Assembly (NCBI RefSeq): GCF_004136555.1
Contig: NZ_NOIT01000006.1
Location: 1 to 64,000 of the forward strand
Length of the DNA: 64,000 nt
From: Kocuria carniphila
GTDB taxonomy: Bacteria; Actinomycetota; Actinomycetes; Actinomycetales; Micrococcaceae
Direction: 5' to 3'
The translations under genes were made by a program, and so were the position numbers. The notes beneath the pieces are model-generated. The model saw only the letters and a list, made by a program, of their open reading frames with translations. It ran no database searches and was not told the origin of the DNA. Positions 7,791-16,021 of this stretch are shown piece after piece; the first letter of the stretch is position 1; each line of letters opens with the position of its first letter.

Positions 7791-8606
7791 ATGGCCTTCA
7801 ACATCGACAAGTTCGCAGAGACTTCGCAGCGAGTGAAATGGGCTGACCTGGACATGGGTGAATTCATCACCCGTCCCTTGCCCGAGAAAACGCTGCGCTG
7901 CCTGCGGTACATGTGCGATGTGGAGTACCACACGGTGTGCTACATGCGAGACATGTTGGTGACTCCCTCGCACCAGGACAGGGACGTCTCCACGTTCATG
8001 ACCATGTGGAACCGCGAGGAGTATTGGCATGGTGAGGCGCTCGCCGAGGTGCTGGGCTTGCACGGCATCGTGGTCGACTACGACGAGCTCAAGGCCAAAC
8101 GCATGAAGCTCGGGTGGTCCGAGGCGCTCAAGCCGCTCAAACAGTCGCTGTTGTCCAACATGGTGGGCGCGGACTTCATTGCGACCCACATGGCGTGGGG
8201 CGCGGCCAATGAGTGGTCCGCGGTCGCTGCCTACCGGCGGCTGGCCGATCTGGAGAAGCACCCGGTGCTCGCGGTTCTGCTCAAGCGGATCGCGGCGCAG
8301 GAATCGCGTCACGTGGCTTTCTACGCGACACAGGCCCGACGCCGCTTGGAATCTTCCCGCAAGGCCCAGCGCCTCACGCGGTTCGCGCTGCGGAAATTCT
8401 GGGCGCCCGTGGGTTCCGGCGTCATGGACCCGGACGAAGTGGATCACGTGATGCGTGAGCTCTTCGGCGGGAAGGACGGCGCCCACGAGATTGATCGGCT
8501 GGATCACAACATTGCCAAATTGCCGGGCATGGACGGCCTGCGGATCTTCCACAACGCCACGGCGCACGCCCGAGAGTCCTATCGGGCGGAAGCAGTGTCG
8601 GCCTGA
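7791..8606 (+). CDS. Ferritin-like di-iron oxygenase/desaturase-type protein, ligands intact
   Basis: 271 residues, ATG 3 bases after the reductase stop, with a GGAGGAAAG ribosome site. All-helical ferritin-like domain with the carboxylate-bridged di-iron set: Glu45 (DVE), Glu77..His80 (EYWH), Glu141 (ANEW) and Glu171..His174 (ESRH). This pattern is that of acyl-ACP desaturases and related di-iron oxidases, which activate O2. Within a cluster that appears to make ether lipids or fatty alcohols, it could desaturate or oxidise the alkyl or acyl chain; plasmanyl-to-plasmenyl (vinyl-ether) desaturation is one attractive option but is only inference. It is paralogous to the degenerate protein encoded at 4528, and the two may form a heteromer. 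No transmembrane segment is apparent. Confidence 0.78.
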   Translation: MAFNIDKFAETSQRVKWADLDMGEFITRPLPEKTLRCLRYMCDVEYHTVCYMRDMLVTPSHQDRDVSTFMTMWNREEYWHGEALAEVLGLHGIVVDYDELKAKRMKLGWSEALKPLKQSLLSNMVGADFIATHMAWGAANEWSAVAAYRRLADLEKHPVLAVLLKRIAAQESRHVAFYATQARRRLESSRKAQRLTRFALRKFWAPVGSGVMDPDEVDHVMRELFGGKDGAHEIDRLDHNIAKLPGMDGLRIFHNATAHARESYRAEAVSA

Positions 8607-8608
8607 CC

Positions 8609-9202
8609 ATGGTGGTCGATACACCCACGCCGGAACGGGGAGCGGCCACGGACCCGCGCACCGCTCGCACGGATCGAAAGATCTTGGCGGGAGCCTTGAA
8701 GCTGCTGCGCGAATCCGGTCCTCAGAAGGTCACGATCGAAGCGGTGGCCGTGGTTTCCGGAGTGGCCAAGACATCGATTTACCGGCGCTACAGCAACAGT
8801 GAAGAATTGTTGGAAGCGGTGCTGGAGCAGGTCTACGCCACCCTTCCGCCGGCCCCGCCCAGCTCCGGGGCCTGGGAAGACACCATGCGTGAAGCCATCG
8901 AAGTGCTGTTCGAGGACCTGGGCAAGGGCGTGGCCCTGACCCTGCTCCAAGACCCCCACTCCACGACGTCGGAAGTGCTGCGGCGCAAGATCATCAGGCC
9001 GCGCATGGAGATCCTCCGGTGCCTGCTGCAACGCGACGTGGAACTCGGGCTGATCCGCGAGAACGTGGACCTGGACGTGGTCATCGATTTCATGCTGGGG
9101 GCGTCCTACGCCCACGTGGCGAGGTACGGCAGCCTGGGCCAGGACTGGCCGGCGCGAGTGCACGCCACGCTGACGAATCTGGTGGTGGTCGAGCGCGCTT
9201 GA
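8609..9202 (+). CDS. TetR-family transcriptional regulator
   Basis: 197 residues, beginning 2 bases after the di-iron gene stop, so almost certainly translationally coupled. The N-terminal TetR helix-turn-helix is clear: RKILAGALKLLRESG, then VTIEAVAVVSGVAKTSIYRRYSN. The C-terminal ligand-binding domain resembles the TetR_C type with conserved LL.R. Being last in the plus-strand operon suggests autoregulation and control of the divergent lipid operons, most likely sensing an acyl-CoA or lipid intermediate. The inverted repeat at 4452-4466 is the best operator candidate in the cluster. Ligand and operator are inferred. Confidence 0.85.
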   Translation: MVVDTPTPERGAATDPRTARTDRKILAGALKLLRESGPQKVTIEAVAVVSGVAKTSIYRRYSNSEELLEAVLEQVYATLPPAPPSSGAWEDTMREAIEVLFEDLGKGVALTLLQDPHSTTSEVLRRKIIRPRMEILRCLLQRDVELGLIRENVDLDVVIDFMLGASYAHVARYGSLGQDWPARVHATLTNLVVVERA

Positions 9203-9315
9203 CGGCCGGTCCACCATCGGTTCTGACCCGGTGGATATGTGACGAGTGTTGCAAGTATGAAGTTTTGGGTCTGCTTTTTCGGCGTCCAGACCGTGAACCT
9301 CCTAGCGTGAAGGTC

Positions 9316-9336
9316 GTTACCGTTACGAACGGTGAC
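9316..9336. promoter_or_regulatory. Inverted repeat upstream of ABC transporter operon
   Basis: GTTACCGT-TACGA-ACGGTGAC is an inverted repeat with one mismatch, 30 bp before the permease start. It looks like a repressor or activator site for the amino-acid transporter operon. The cognate regulator is unknown. The rest of the 160-bp gap shows no gene. Confidence 0.4.
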
Positions 9337-9365
9337 TCCCACCAGTGATCGTTCAGGAGTATCTC

Positions 9366-10322
9366 GTGACACCGTCATCCCCCGCCGCACCCGCGGACAC
9401 CGAGCCCACGGGGCAGCGCGCCGAGGCACAGCAGCGGCCAGAGGCCTTGACCGTGGTGCCAGCACGAAATCCCTGGCGCTGGGTCGGGACCGCTCTGGTC
9501 GCAGTGGTGCTGTTCGGCATCGTCTGGTCCCTGTTCACCAATCCACGGTGGCAATGGGGTGTGGTGGCCGAATGGTTCACCGCGGAGTCCGTGGTTCGGG
9601 CACTGGGCAACACCCTGCTCCTCACCGCGATTGCGGCGGTCGGCGGGTTCGTACTCGGGTTCTTCCTGGCACTCATGAGGATGTCCAGTTCGGGGCTGTT
9701 GTCCTCGGTCGCGTGGTTCTACATCTGGATCTTCCGCTCCGTACCGCTGCTGGTTCAGCTGTTGCTCTGGTACAACGTGGGCTACCTCTACGAAGTGATC
9801 AGTGTGGGTATCCCAGGAACGGATGTGGCGTTCTTCCAGGCCCCCACCACGGACATCATCAACAAATTCGGTGCTGCCGTACTGGGGCTGACGCTGCACC
9901 AGGCCGCCTACTCCGCAGAGATCATTCGCGGCGGCATCCTGGCGGTGGATCAAGGCCAACAGGAGGCGGCGGCGTCGTTGGGTATTCCGCGCTGGCGCCG
10001 CTCCACGCACATCGTGCTACCCCAAGCGCTGCGCTCGATCCTGCCGCCGGCGTTCAACGAGATCATCAGCTTGGTCAAGGGCACTTCGGTGGTCTACGTC
10101 CTGGCCTACAACGAGCTCTTCTACACGATCCAGGTGATTTACGCCCGTACCAATGAGGTCATCCCCATGCTGCTGGTGGCCACGCTGTGGTACGTGATCA
10201 TCACGACCGTGCTCAACATCATTCAGTACTACGTGGAGCGTCACTTCGCCCGCGGTGCGGTGCGGACCCTTCCGCCCACCCCGCTGCAGCGGCTGCGTTC
10301 CCGCATTGGAGGCACGCGATGA
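9366..10322 (+). CDS. Polar amino-acid ABC transporter permease (HisM/GlnP type)
   Basis: Start chosen at GTG 9366 behind AGGAG (9355-9359) rather than the GTG at 9345, which lacks a ribosome site. The 318-residue protein has a hydrophilic N-terminus of about 40 residues, several hydrophobic helices and the BPD_transp_1 EAA loop ([17 protein letters not shown] followed by LPQALR..LPP..NE.I.L.KGTS), which is characteristic of polar amino-acid permeases. It would form the membrane channel of an importer with the ATPase (overlapping ATGA junction at 10319) and the lipoprotein that follow. A single permease gene implies a homodimer. Substrate unknown; a polar amino acid or cystine-like compound is likely from family. 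Confidence 0.88.
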   Translation: MTPSSPAAPADTEPTGQRAEAQQRPEALTVVPARNPWRWVGTALVAVVLFGIVWSLFTNPRWQWGVVAEWFTAESVVRALGNTLLLTAIAAVGGFVLGFFLALMRMSSSGLLSSVAWFYIWIFRSVPLLVQLLLWYNVGYLYEVISVGIPGTDVAFFQAPTTDIINKFGAAVLGLTLHQAAYSAEIIRGGILAVDQGQQEAAASLGIPRWRRSTHIVLPQALRSILPPAFNEIISLVKGTSVVYVLAYNELFYTIQVIYARTNEVIPMLLVATLWYVIITTVLNIIQYYVERHFARGAVRTLPPTPLQRLRSRIGGTR

Positions 10323-11152
10323 GTTCGACCGCCAACGACCAACAGACTCCGGACGAGCAGACAGCGCGGCCGGTCAAGGGGCACGTGGTCATCGAGAACG
10401 TGTACAAGTCCTTCGGGGACGTGCGAGTGCTCGAGGGCGTGAGCCTGGATATCAAGCCCGGTGAGGTCGCGGCCATTCTGGGTCCCTCGGGTTCCGGTAA
10501 GTCGACACTCCTGCGCACGGTCAACCACCTGGAGAACATCGACGCCGGCCGGATCACCATTGACGGGAAAATGGTCGGCTACGAACAGCGCGGCGACAAG
10601 CTCTACGAACTGCACGAGAAGGAGATCCTGCGCCGGCGCACCAACGTGGGCATGGTGTTCCAGCAGTTCAACCTGTTCCCGCACCTGCGCGTGCTGGGCA
10701 ACGTGATGGAGGCCCAGGTGTCGGCCCTGGGGCGGTCCAAAACGGAGGCGCGGGCCAAGGCCCGGGACCTGTTGAAGCGCGTGGGCCTGGAGGACAAGGA
10801 ACTCGCCTTCCCCCGGCAGCTGTCCGGAGGGCAGCAGCAGCGTGTGGCCATTGCGCGCACCCTCGCCCTGGACCCGGCCGTGGTGCTCTTCGACGAGCCC
10901 ACCTCCGCTTTGGACCCCGAGTTGGTGGGTGAGGTGTTGGACGTGATCCGCGACCTCGCATCGCAAGGCGTGACCATGCTGGTGGTGACGCACGAGATGG
11001 GGTTCGCGCGCGACGTCGCCGACACCGTGATCTTCATGTCCGACGGGCTGGTGGTCGAACAAGGGCCGCCGCGCGAAGTGTTCTCCTCGCCCAAGCACGA
11101 ACGGACCCGGGCGTTTCTGGGGTCGGTCCTGGAACCGGCGTACAACCTGTGA
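10319..11152 (+). CDS. Polar amino-acid ABC transporter ATP-binding protein
   Basis: Starts at ATG 10319, overlapping the permease stop by 4 bases. 277 residues with Walker [11 protein letters not shown]-loop [11 protein letters not shown], signature [13 protein letters not shown], Walker [13 protein letters not shown] and switch histidine in VVTHEMGF. This is the GlnQ/HisP-type ATPase that powers polar amino-acid uptake. The longer open frame upstream belongs to a different frame of the permease gene. It overlaps the next gene (GTGA at 11149), so the three transporter genes are tightly coupled. Confidence 0.92.
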   Translation: MSSTANDQQTPDEQTARPVKGHVVIENVYKSFGDVRVLEGVSLDIKPGEVAAILGPSGSGKSTLLRTVNHLENIDAGRITIDGKMVGYEQRGDKLYELHEKEILRRRTNVGMVFQQFNLFPHLRVLGNVMEAQVSALGRSKTEARAKARDLLKRVGLEDKELAFPRQLSGGQQQRVAIARTLALDPAVVLFDEPTSALDPELVGEVLDVIRDLASQGVTMLVVTHEMGFARDVADTVIFMSDGLVVEQGPPREVFSSPKHERTRAFLGSVLEPAYNL

Positions 11153-12114
11153 GCCGCGGCATGGACCGGCGCACGGTGTTGCGTGTGGCCGGAATCGGTG
11201 GCTTGGGGCTGCTGGGCCTCACGGCGTGCACCCACCCCGACCAACCCCAGCCGACCCGTGAGGACGGGGTGCCATTCGATCTGAGCCCCGAACAGAACAG
11301 CCGAATCCGCTCCGAGGTGGATTCAGCCGCGCAGGCCCTGCTGCCCGAGAAGATCGCGGCCGGGGGAGTGCTCACCGTGGGTGTGCTCAACACCTCGCCT
11401 CCGCTGGCCTTCAGCGCGACCGACGACGTCACACCCATCGGCTCCGAGGTGGACACGGCTTACCTCATCGCGGACAAGCTGGGGTTGGAACTCGATACGC
11501 AGGTCACCTCGTGGGAGAACTGGCCGCTCAAGTTGGGTGCCAACGAGTACCACGCGGCGTTTGCGAACGTGGGGGTGACCGAGCCCCGGCTCAAGCTCTA
11601 CGACTTCGCGACCTACCGTGCTGCCTACATGGGGTTCCTGGCGCGCAAGGGTCAGGGGCCCGTGGTGAGTTCACCGGAGGACATTTCGGGACGGAAGCTG
11701 TCCGTCACTCCGGGAACCAACCAGGAAAAGATCGTCATGGCGTGGAACGATCAACTGGTCGCGCAGGGCAAGGAACCGGCCGCCCTCGACCTGTATCTCG
11801 ACAACACCAATGCAGTGTTGGCACTCGCGGCCGGTCGGATCGACTACTACCTGTCGCCATTCCCCACGGGGGCCTATTACGCAGCCACCCGCGATGACCT
11901 TGAGGTGCGTGGAAAGATCAGCGCCGGCTGGCCCAAGTCCACGCTGGTCGCGGCCACCACGCTCAAGGACTCCGGGCTGGCCAGGCCGTTCCAAGCGGCC
12001 CTGCAATCCGCGATCTCCTCCGGTGAGTACCGTCAGGCACTCAAACGCTGGGGACTGGAAGAAGAGTTCCTTTCCGAATCGCTGATCGTCACGGAGAAAA
12101 CCGGGATGCCCTAG
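11149..12114 (+). CDS. Amino-acid ABC transporter substrate-binding lipoprotein
   Basis: 321 residues. GTG start at 11149 overlaps the ATPase stop; an ATG at 11161 is an alternative. The N-terminus [22 protein letters not shown] combines a twin-arginine-like motif with a lipobox (LTAC), so the protein is probably exported, possibly by Tat, and anchored as a lipoprotein. The remainder has the periplasmic-binding type 3 pattern ([24 protein letters not shown]; about 270 residues in two lobes), which binds amino acids. It is the substrate receptor of the importer encoded upstream. Ligand not predictable from sequence alone. Confidence 0.87.
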   Translation: MSRGMDRRTVLRVAGIGGLGLLGLTACTHPDQPQPTREDGVPFDLSPEQNSRIRSEVDSAAQALLPEKIAAGGVLTVGVLNTSPPLAFSATDDVTPIGSEVDTAYLIADKLGLELDTQVTSWENWPLKLGANEYHAAFANVGVTEPRLKLYDFATYRAAYMGFLARKGQGPVVSSPEDISGRKLSVTPGTNQEKIVMAWNDQLVAQGKEPAALDLYLDNTNAVLALAAGRIDYYLSPFPTGAYYAATRDDLEVRGKISAGWPKSTLVAATTLKDSGLARPFQAALQSAISSGEYRQALKRWGLEEEFLSESLIVTEKTGMP

Positions 12115-12144
12115 CGTTTTCGGTGCTGCATCACTGCGGGGCAG

Positions 12145-12162
12145 CCGATGGTTGCCCATCGG
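12145..12162 (+). terminator. Short hairpin after ABC transporter operon
   Basis: CCGATGG-TTGC-CCATCGG forms a perfect 7-bp stem about 30 bp after the binding-protein stop and before a convergent gene. There is no U tract, so termination is plausible but unproven. Confidence 0.4.
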
Positions 12163-12208
12163 GGCGGCGCGTAAGGATGTCTGGATGACCGGTTGCCGGT
12201 GGTGCGGG

Positions 12209-13489
12209 CTAGAAAATGTCCTTTTCATCCGGCCGTGATGACAACTGTGACTTCACGTAGTCCTTGACGGCCTTCTCGGTGGGAATGTCCTTCCCTGCCT
12301 TCTCCGACATGAACCAGCGGTGTTCCAGAACCTCGTGGACGATCTCCGCCGATTCGAGTTTCCGGCGCATTTCCGCCGGCACCGCTTCCATGATGGGCAC
12401 GAAGATCTCACGCATCCACAGCTGCGCCGTGAGGTCTTCGGGCAGTCCGGGATACAGCGCCTGCCCGAACTGGCCGATGTCCGTGAGGATACGGCGGGCT
12501 TGGTTCTCATGGGTGTCCAAACCTGTGAGGTGCAGCAGTCGCCGCGAGTGGTGACCGGGTTCGACCACCCGGGGACGCAGGTGCACTTGACCGGTGTCAT
12601 CGGATTCGAGGGAAGCTTCCTCGACGTCGAAGCCCAGTTCGTTCAGTCGTTCCACCCGAGCCTGCACGCGCCAGCGCTCGTCCAGGGCGAAGCTTTCCTC
12701 CGCCGTGAGTTCTTCCCACAGGTTGTTGTAGGTGCTGACCAATCGGTCCGAGATTTCGAACGGATCGACGTCCTCCGGGGTCAGCCCTACCTCTTCCAAG
12801 CGCTCCTGCATGTGCTCACCGGCCAGCAGGTCCATGATTTCCCCGGCCACGTTGGTGCGTGCCAGTTCGATGTCGTACTCGCGTTGGCCGCGGGAGAGCT
12901 GGTCGTAGATCTCGCCGGTTTCGGCGTCCACCAGGTAGGCGGCGAAATGACCGGCATCGCGGCGGAACAGCGTGTTCGAGAGCGAGACGTCGCCCCAGTA
13001 GAAACCCGACAGGTGCAATTGAACGATCAGTGAAGCCAGCGCGTCCACGAGCAACTCGACCGTCTGCGGGGAGGGAACCTGCTCGAAAATGGCCCGGTAG
13101 GGGAGGGAAAAACTCAAATGATCCGTCACGAGCGCGGCGGGCAACGGTTCACCCTCTTCGGTGAACCGATTGGTCACCACCGAATCCGGCGTGACCGACG
13201 GCGTACCCATGCGCAGCAATCGTCGCAACAACCCATACTCCCTTTGGGCGTAGTGGGGCGTGGTCTCCTTGACCGCGACAACTTTCGTGCCAACGTGAGC
13301 GAACCGCACCACGTGACGGGAGATCCCGCGCGGATAGGCGGCCAGAACCTCGGGTGGCCACTCCTCGAGTGGAATGTGCCAGGGAAGGTCCAACAGGGCG
13401 GGGTCGGGGAATGCGGTGTTGATCGAGACCCGTCGGGAACCTGTGGGGGTGGGTAAGCCGAGTGGTGCTGGTGCCGGGGAGGCGTTCAT
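12209..13489 (-). CDS. DUF4032 protein with lipopolysaccharide-kinase-like N-terminal domain
   Basis: 426 residues. The N-terminal 230 residues look like a small protein-kinase-like/Kdo-kinase fold: a glycine-poor N lobe with VVAVKE lysine, then YWGDVSLSNTLF as the catalytic-loop equivalent and YLVDAETGE as the metal-binding equivalent. The C-terminal part (LRPRVVEPGHHSRRLL...LTGLDTHENQARRILTDI...WMREIFVP) is the actinobacterial DUF4032 domain. Its start is one base after the otsB stop, making an otsA-otsB-DUF4032 operon; a link to trehalose metabolism or glycoconjugates is inferred from this. Function not established. Confidence 0.82.
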   Translation of the reverse strand: MNASPAPAPLGLPTPTGSRRVSINTAFPDPALLDLPWHIPLEEWPPEVLAAYPRGISRHVVRFAHVGTKVVAVKETTPHYAQREYGLLRRLLRMGTPSVTPDSVVTNRFTEEGEPLPAALVTDHLSFSLPYRAIFEQVPSPQTVELLVDALASLIVQLHLSGFYWGDVSLSNTLFRRDAGHFAAYLVDAETGEIYDQLSRGQREYDIELARTNVAGEIMDLLAGEHMQERLEEVGLTPEDVDPFEISDRLVSTYNNLWEELTAEESFALDERWRVQARVERLNELGFDVEEASLESDDTGQVHLRPRVVEPGHHSRRLLHLTGLDTHENQARRILTDIGQFGQALYPGLPEDLTAQLWMREIFVPIMEAVPAEMRRKLESAEIVHEVLEHRWFMSEKAGKDIPTEKAVKDYVKSQLSSRPDEKDIF

Positions 13490-13490
13490 G

Positions 13491-14294
13491 TCATTTGATG
13501 CTAGTCACCGCACGTGCTCGTTGGTCGGCAAAAACGCTCAAAACGTCGGCAAGTTCTTGCGGGCCGCTCACCCGTTGCGTAGCCACGGACTCCTTCTCGC
13601 CCACCTTGATCCCGAGATCCTCCCCGGTCAGCAGATCCATGGCGTCCTCATCCGTGACGTCGTCACCCGCGAATACCGTGACGTCCGGAGACGCCGCGGC
13701 CTGGATGATCCGCAGTCCATCACCCTTGGTGGCGCTCAGCACGGAGCACTCCACCACTTGCTGTCCGGGAGTGATCCGTAAACCCTGCAGCTCCGAATAG
13801 GCGCGATTCATTTCCTCCAACGCTTGTTCCGAGACCCGCGGGTCCCTGATCGGACGGGTGTGGAAACACACCCCGGCGGGTTTGAGTTCGGCGCGGGAAC
13901 CGGGGTACCGGGACACCATCTCCTCTGTCGCGTCCACGGCGCGGTCCAGCAGATCCAGTTGCTCGGCGGTCAGATGGATGTCGTGTTCGGCGTCGTCCGG
14001 CAGATCGGGCAGGGCAGCGAGATCCATTTCCGCGCCGTGAGAACCGGACAGCACCATGCGGCGCGCGGGATCGACCACCTCCCGCAAGAACTCCAGGGGG
14101 CGTCCGGAAATGATCGCCACCGTGGTGCGCGGCAGTCCGGCCAGCGCGTCCAAGGCCTCTCGAGCCTCGGGGAGGGGCCGGGAATCGGCGGGGTCCTCGG
14201 TGAAGGGTGCCAGCGTGCCGTCGAAATCCAAAGCAATCAACAAATGATCCGCGCCCGCGGCGCGGCTCAGGGCATCACTGAGAGTTTCGGTCAT
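13491..14294 (-). CDS. otsB: Trehalose-6-phosphate phosphatase
   Basis: Start chosen at ATG 14294, preceded by AGGAAGGGAATCCG; the longer frame would lie inside otsA. 267 residues of HAD-superfamily type with motif I LDFDGTLAPF, motif II IISGRP, the substrate motif GSHGAEMD, the KPAGVCFHTR cap-domain motif and motif IV AGDDVTDEDA. It dephosphorylates trehalose-6-phosphate made by OtsA to give trehalose, a stress protectant. It overlaps the 3' end of otsA by 20 bases, so the two are coupled. Confidence 0.94.
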   Translation of the reverse strand: MTETLSDALSRAAGADHLLIALDFDGTLAPFTEDPADSRPLPEAREALDALAGLPRTTVAIISGRPLEFLREVVDPARRMVLSGSHGAEMDLAALPDLPDDAEHDIHLTAEQLDLLDRAVDATEEMVSRYPGSRAELKPAGVCFHTRPIRDPRVSEQALEEMNRAYSELQGLRITPGQQVVECSVLSATKGDGLRIIQAAASPDVTVFAGDDVTDEDAMDLLTGEDLGIKVGEKESVATQRVSGPQELADVLSVFADQRARAVTSIK

Positions 14295-15828
14295 CGGATT
14301 CCCTTCCTGCCGATTGCTGGCCGTACGTGGCGAGGTCCTCCAAGAAACGCTGGGACCAATCCACCACATCGTGGGTGAGCACCTGACGACGCATGGAACT
14401 CATGCGCTTCTTGGCCTCGGCACCGGGCATGTCGCGGGCGTAGAGCATGGCTTCCTTGAGCCCGTCGATATCGTGCGGATTGACCAGGATCGCCTGTTTG
14501 AGCTGCTCAGCCGCACCGGTGAACTCGGAAAGCACCAGGGCACCGGAGCGGTCCTGCTTCGCGGCCACGTACTCCTTGGCCACCAGGTTCATACCGTCTC
14601 GCAGCGCGGTCACCAGCATGACGTCCGCCGCCATGTACAGGGCCACCATTTCCTCGAACGGATAGCCGTGATGCAGATAGCGGACCGCCGTGTGGGCCAT
14701 GGTGTCGAACTGACCGTTGATCCGGCCCACCATGCCCTCGACCTGCTCACGCAGCTGGATGTAGGAGTCCACGCGCTCGCGGGACGGGCTGGCCACCTGG
14801 ATCAACGCTGAGTTCTCCACGGTGATTTTCTCGTCCTCGAGGAGCTCCCCGTAAGCCTTGATGCGGTGCAGGATGCCCTTGGTGTAATCCAGTCGGTCCA
14901 CGCCCAGGTAGATGGTTTCCGGATTCCCCAGTTCCTGTCGGATCTCCTTGGCACGCTTCTTGGTCTCCGGGTCCGAAGCCAGCTCCCGGATCGCCTCGAC
15001 GTCGATGGAAATCGGGTAGGCCGCAGCGTGAACGGTCCACGTGGTGTCCTGCTCCCCAGCCCCGCTCGTTTCCTGGCCGGGCTCGGACGACGACGCCGCG
15101 GCGGCGTCGTCGGCGATGGCCGCCTCCGAGAAGTCGGCGGCGCCGTTGGTGAAGCGCACCCCCAGGAATTTGCGCACGCAACGCTGGAAGTTCTGCGCGT
15201 CGCCGGGACGCTGGAATCCGATCAGGTCCGCCCCGGTGAGGCCCTCCAGGACCGCCTTGCGCCACGGCAATTGCGAGTAGATCTCCGTGGGAGGGAAGGG
15301 GATGTGGTTGAAGAAGCCGATGGTGACGTCCGGGCGGAGCTTGCGCAGCATGCGGGGAACCAACTGCAGTTGGTAGTCCTGGACCCACACCGTGGCCCCG
15401 GGAGCAGCCGTCTCTGCAGCCATCCGCGCGAAACGCTCGTTAACGCGTCGATAGGCGTACCACCAGGTTCGGTGGAACTCGGGCGGGGCGATCACGTCGT
15501 GGTAGAGCGGCCAGAGCGTGGCATTGGAGAACCCTTCGTAATACCGCTCGACCTCGAGCTCGGACAGGCCCACGGGAACCAAATGGAACACGTCGTGGTC
15601 GAAAGGCTCGAGTGTCTCGTCCGGGGCGCCGTGCCAGCCGACCCAGGCGCCGTCGCGCTTGGCCATGACCGGAGCCAATGCGCTGACCAGACCACCCGGT
15701 GAGCGGCGCCATGTGCTCTCGCCTTTGTCGTCGATGTCGCGGTCCACGGGAAGTCGGTTGGAGACCACCACGAAGTCGTACCCGTCTCTGGGTACCTCCA
15801 CCTGGTGATCGGATTGGTCTGCAAGCAC
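14275..15828 (-). CDS. otsA: Trehalose-6-phosphate synthase
   Basis: GT-B family 20 glycosyltransferase joining glucose from a nucleotide sugar to glucose-6-phosphate. Motifs: VVVSNRLPVDRD, RRSPGGLVSAL, WVGWHG, WVQDYQLQLVPRMLR, FFNHIPFPPTEIY, GVDRLDYTKGI, and a C-terminal RDGMNLVAKEYVAA with LSEFTGAA. Start chosen at GTG 15828, which sits behind GGAAGGAG; the ATG at 15864 would lie at or before the transcription start implied by the TAGAAT -10 at 15867-15872. About 30 residues rich in Ala/Ser/Glu (around DDAAAASSSEPGQETSG) are inserted before WTVHAAAYPISID, relative to the compact family core. First gene of the otsA-otsB-DUF4032 operon. Confidence 0.93.
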   Translation of the reverse strand: MLADQSDHQVEVPRDGYDFVVVSNRLPVDRDIDDKGESTWRRSPGGLVSALAPVMAKRDGAWVGWHGAPDETLEPFDHDVFHLVPVGLSELEVERYYEGFSNATLWPLYHDVIAPPEFHRTWWYAYRRVNERFARMAAETAAPGATVWVQDYQLQLVPRMLRKLRPDVTIGFFNHIPFPPTEIYSQLPWRKAVLEGLTGADLIGFQRPGDAQNFQRCVRKFLGVRFTNGAADFSEAAIADDAAAASSSEPGQETSGAGEQDTTWTVHAAAYPISIDVEAIRELASDPETKKRAKEIRQELGNPETIYLGVDRLDYTKGILHRIKAYGELLEDEKITVENSALIQVASPSRERVDSYIQLREQVEGMVGRINGQFDTMAHTAVRYLHHGYPFEEMVALYMAADVMLVTALRDGMNLVAKEYVAAKQDRSGALVLSEFTGAAEQLKQAILVNPHDIDGLKEAMLYARDMPGAEAKKRMSSMRRQVLTHDVVDWSQRFLEDLATYGQQSAGRESDDRNSQ

Positions 15829-15866
15829 AACGAGCTCCTTCCGCCCACGGGATCGGGTCCGCATCC

Positions 15867-15872
15867 ATTCTA
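15867..15872 (-). promoter_or_regulatory. -10 element of the otsA promoter
   Basis: TAGAAT on the minus strand matches five of six consensus bases and would place the transcript start near 15860, about 30 nt before the preferred GTG start of otsA. The -35 is weak (ATCGAA-like). Confidence 0.4.
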
Positions 15873-16021
15873 AGGTTGCGTACTAACGATTCGATCGGGC
15901 AGTCGGAGTGCGACCGCATGTGAAGCGACCATTTTCTGGACAACCCCTGAATCGTTGTGACCGCGGGGTCCGGGTAATCTGAACGTGACACATCATTTGA
16001 TCGGAAGGAATCACGGACCCC

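Noticed and set aside
5916-8624. 902-residue open frame on the minus strand
   Set aside because: It is antisense to the acyl reductase and di-iron genes, has no recognisable domain, and arises from GC-rich codon bias. The plus-strand genes have clear motifs and ribosome sites.
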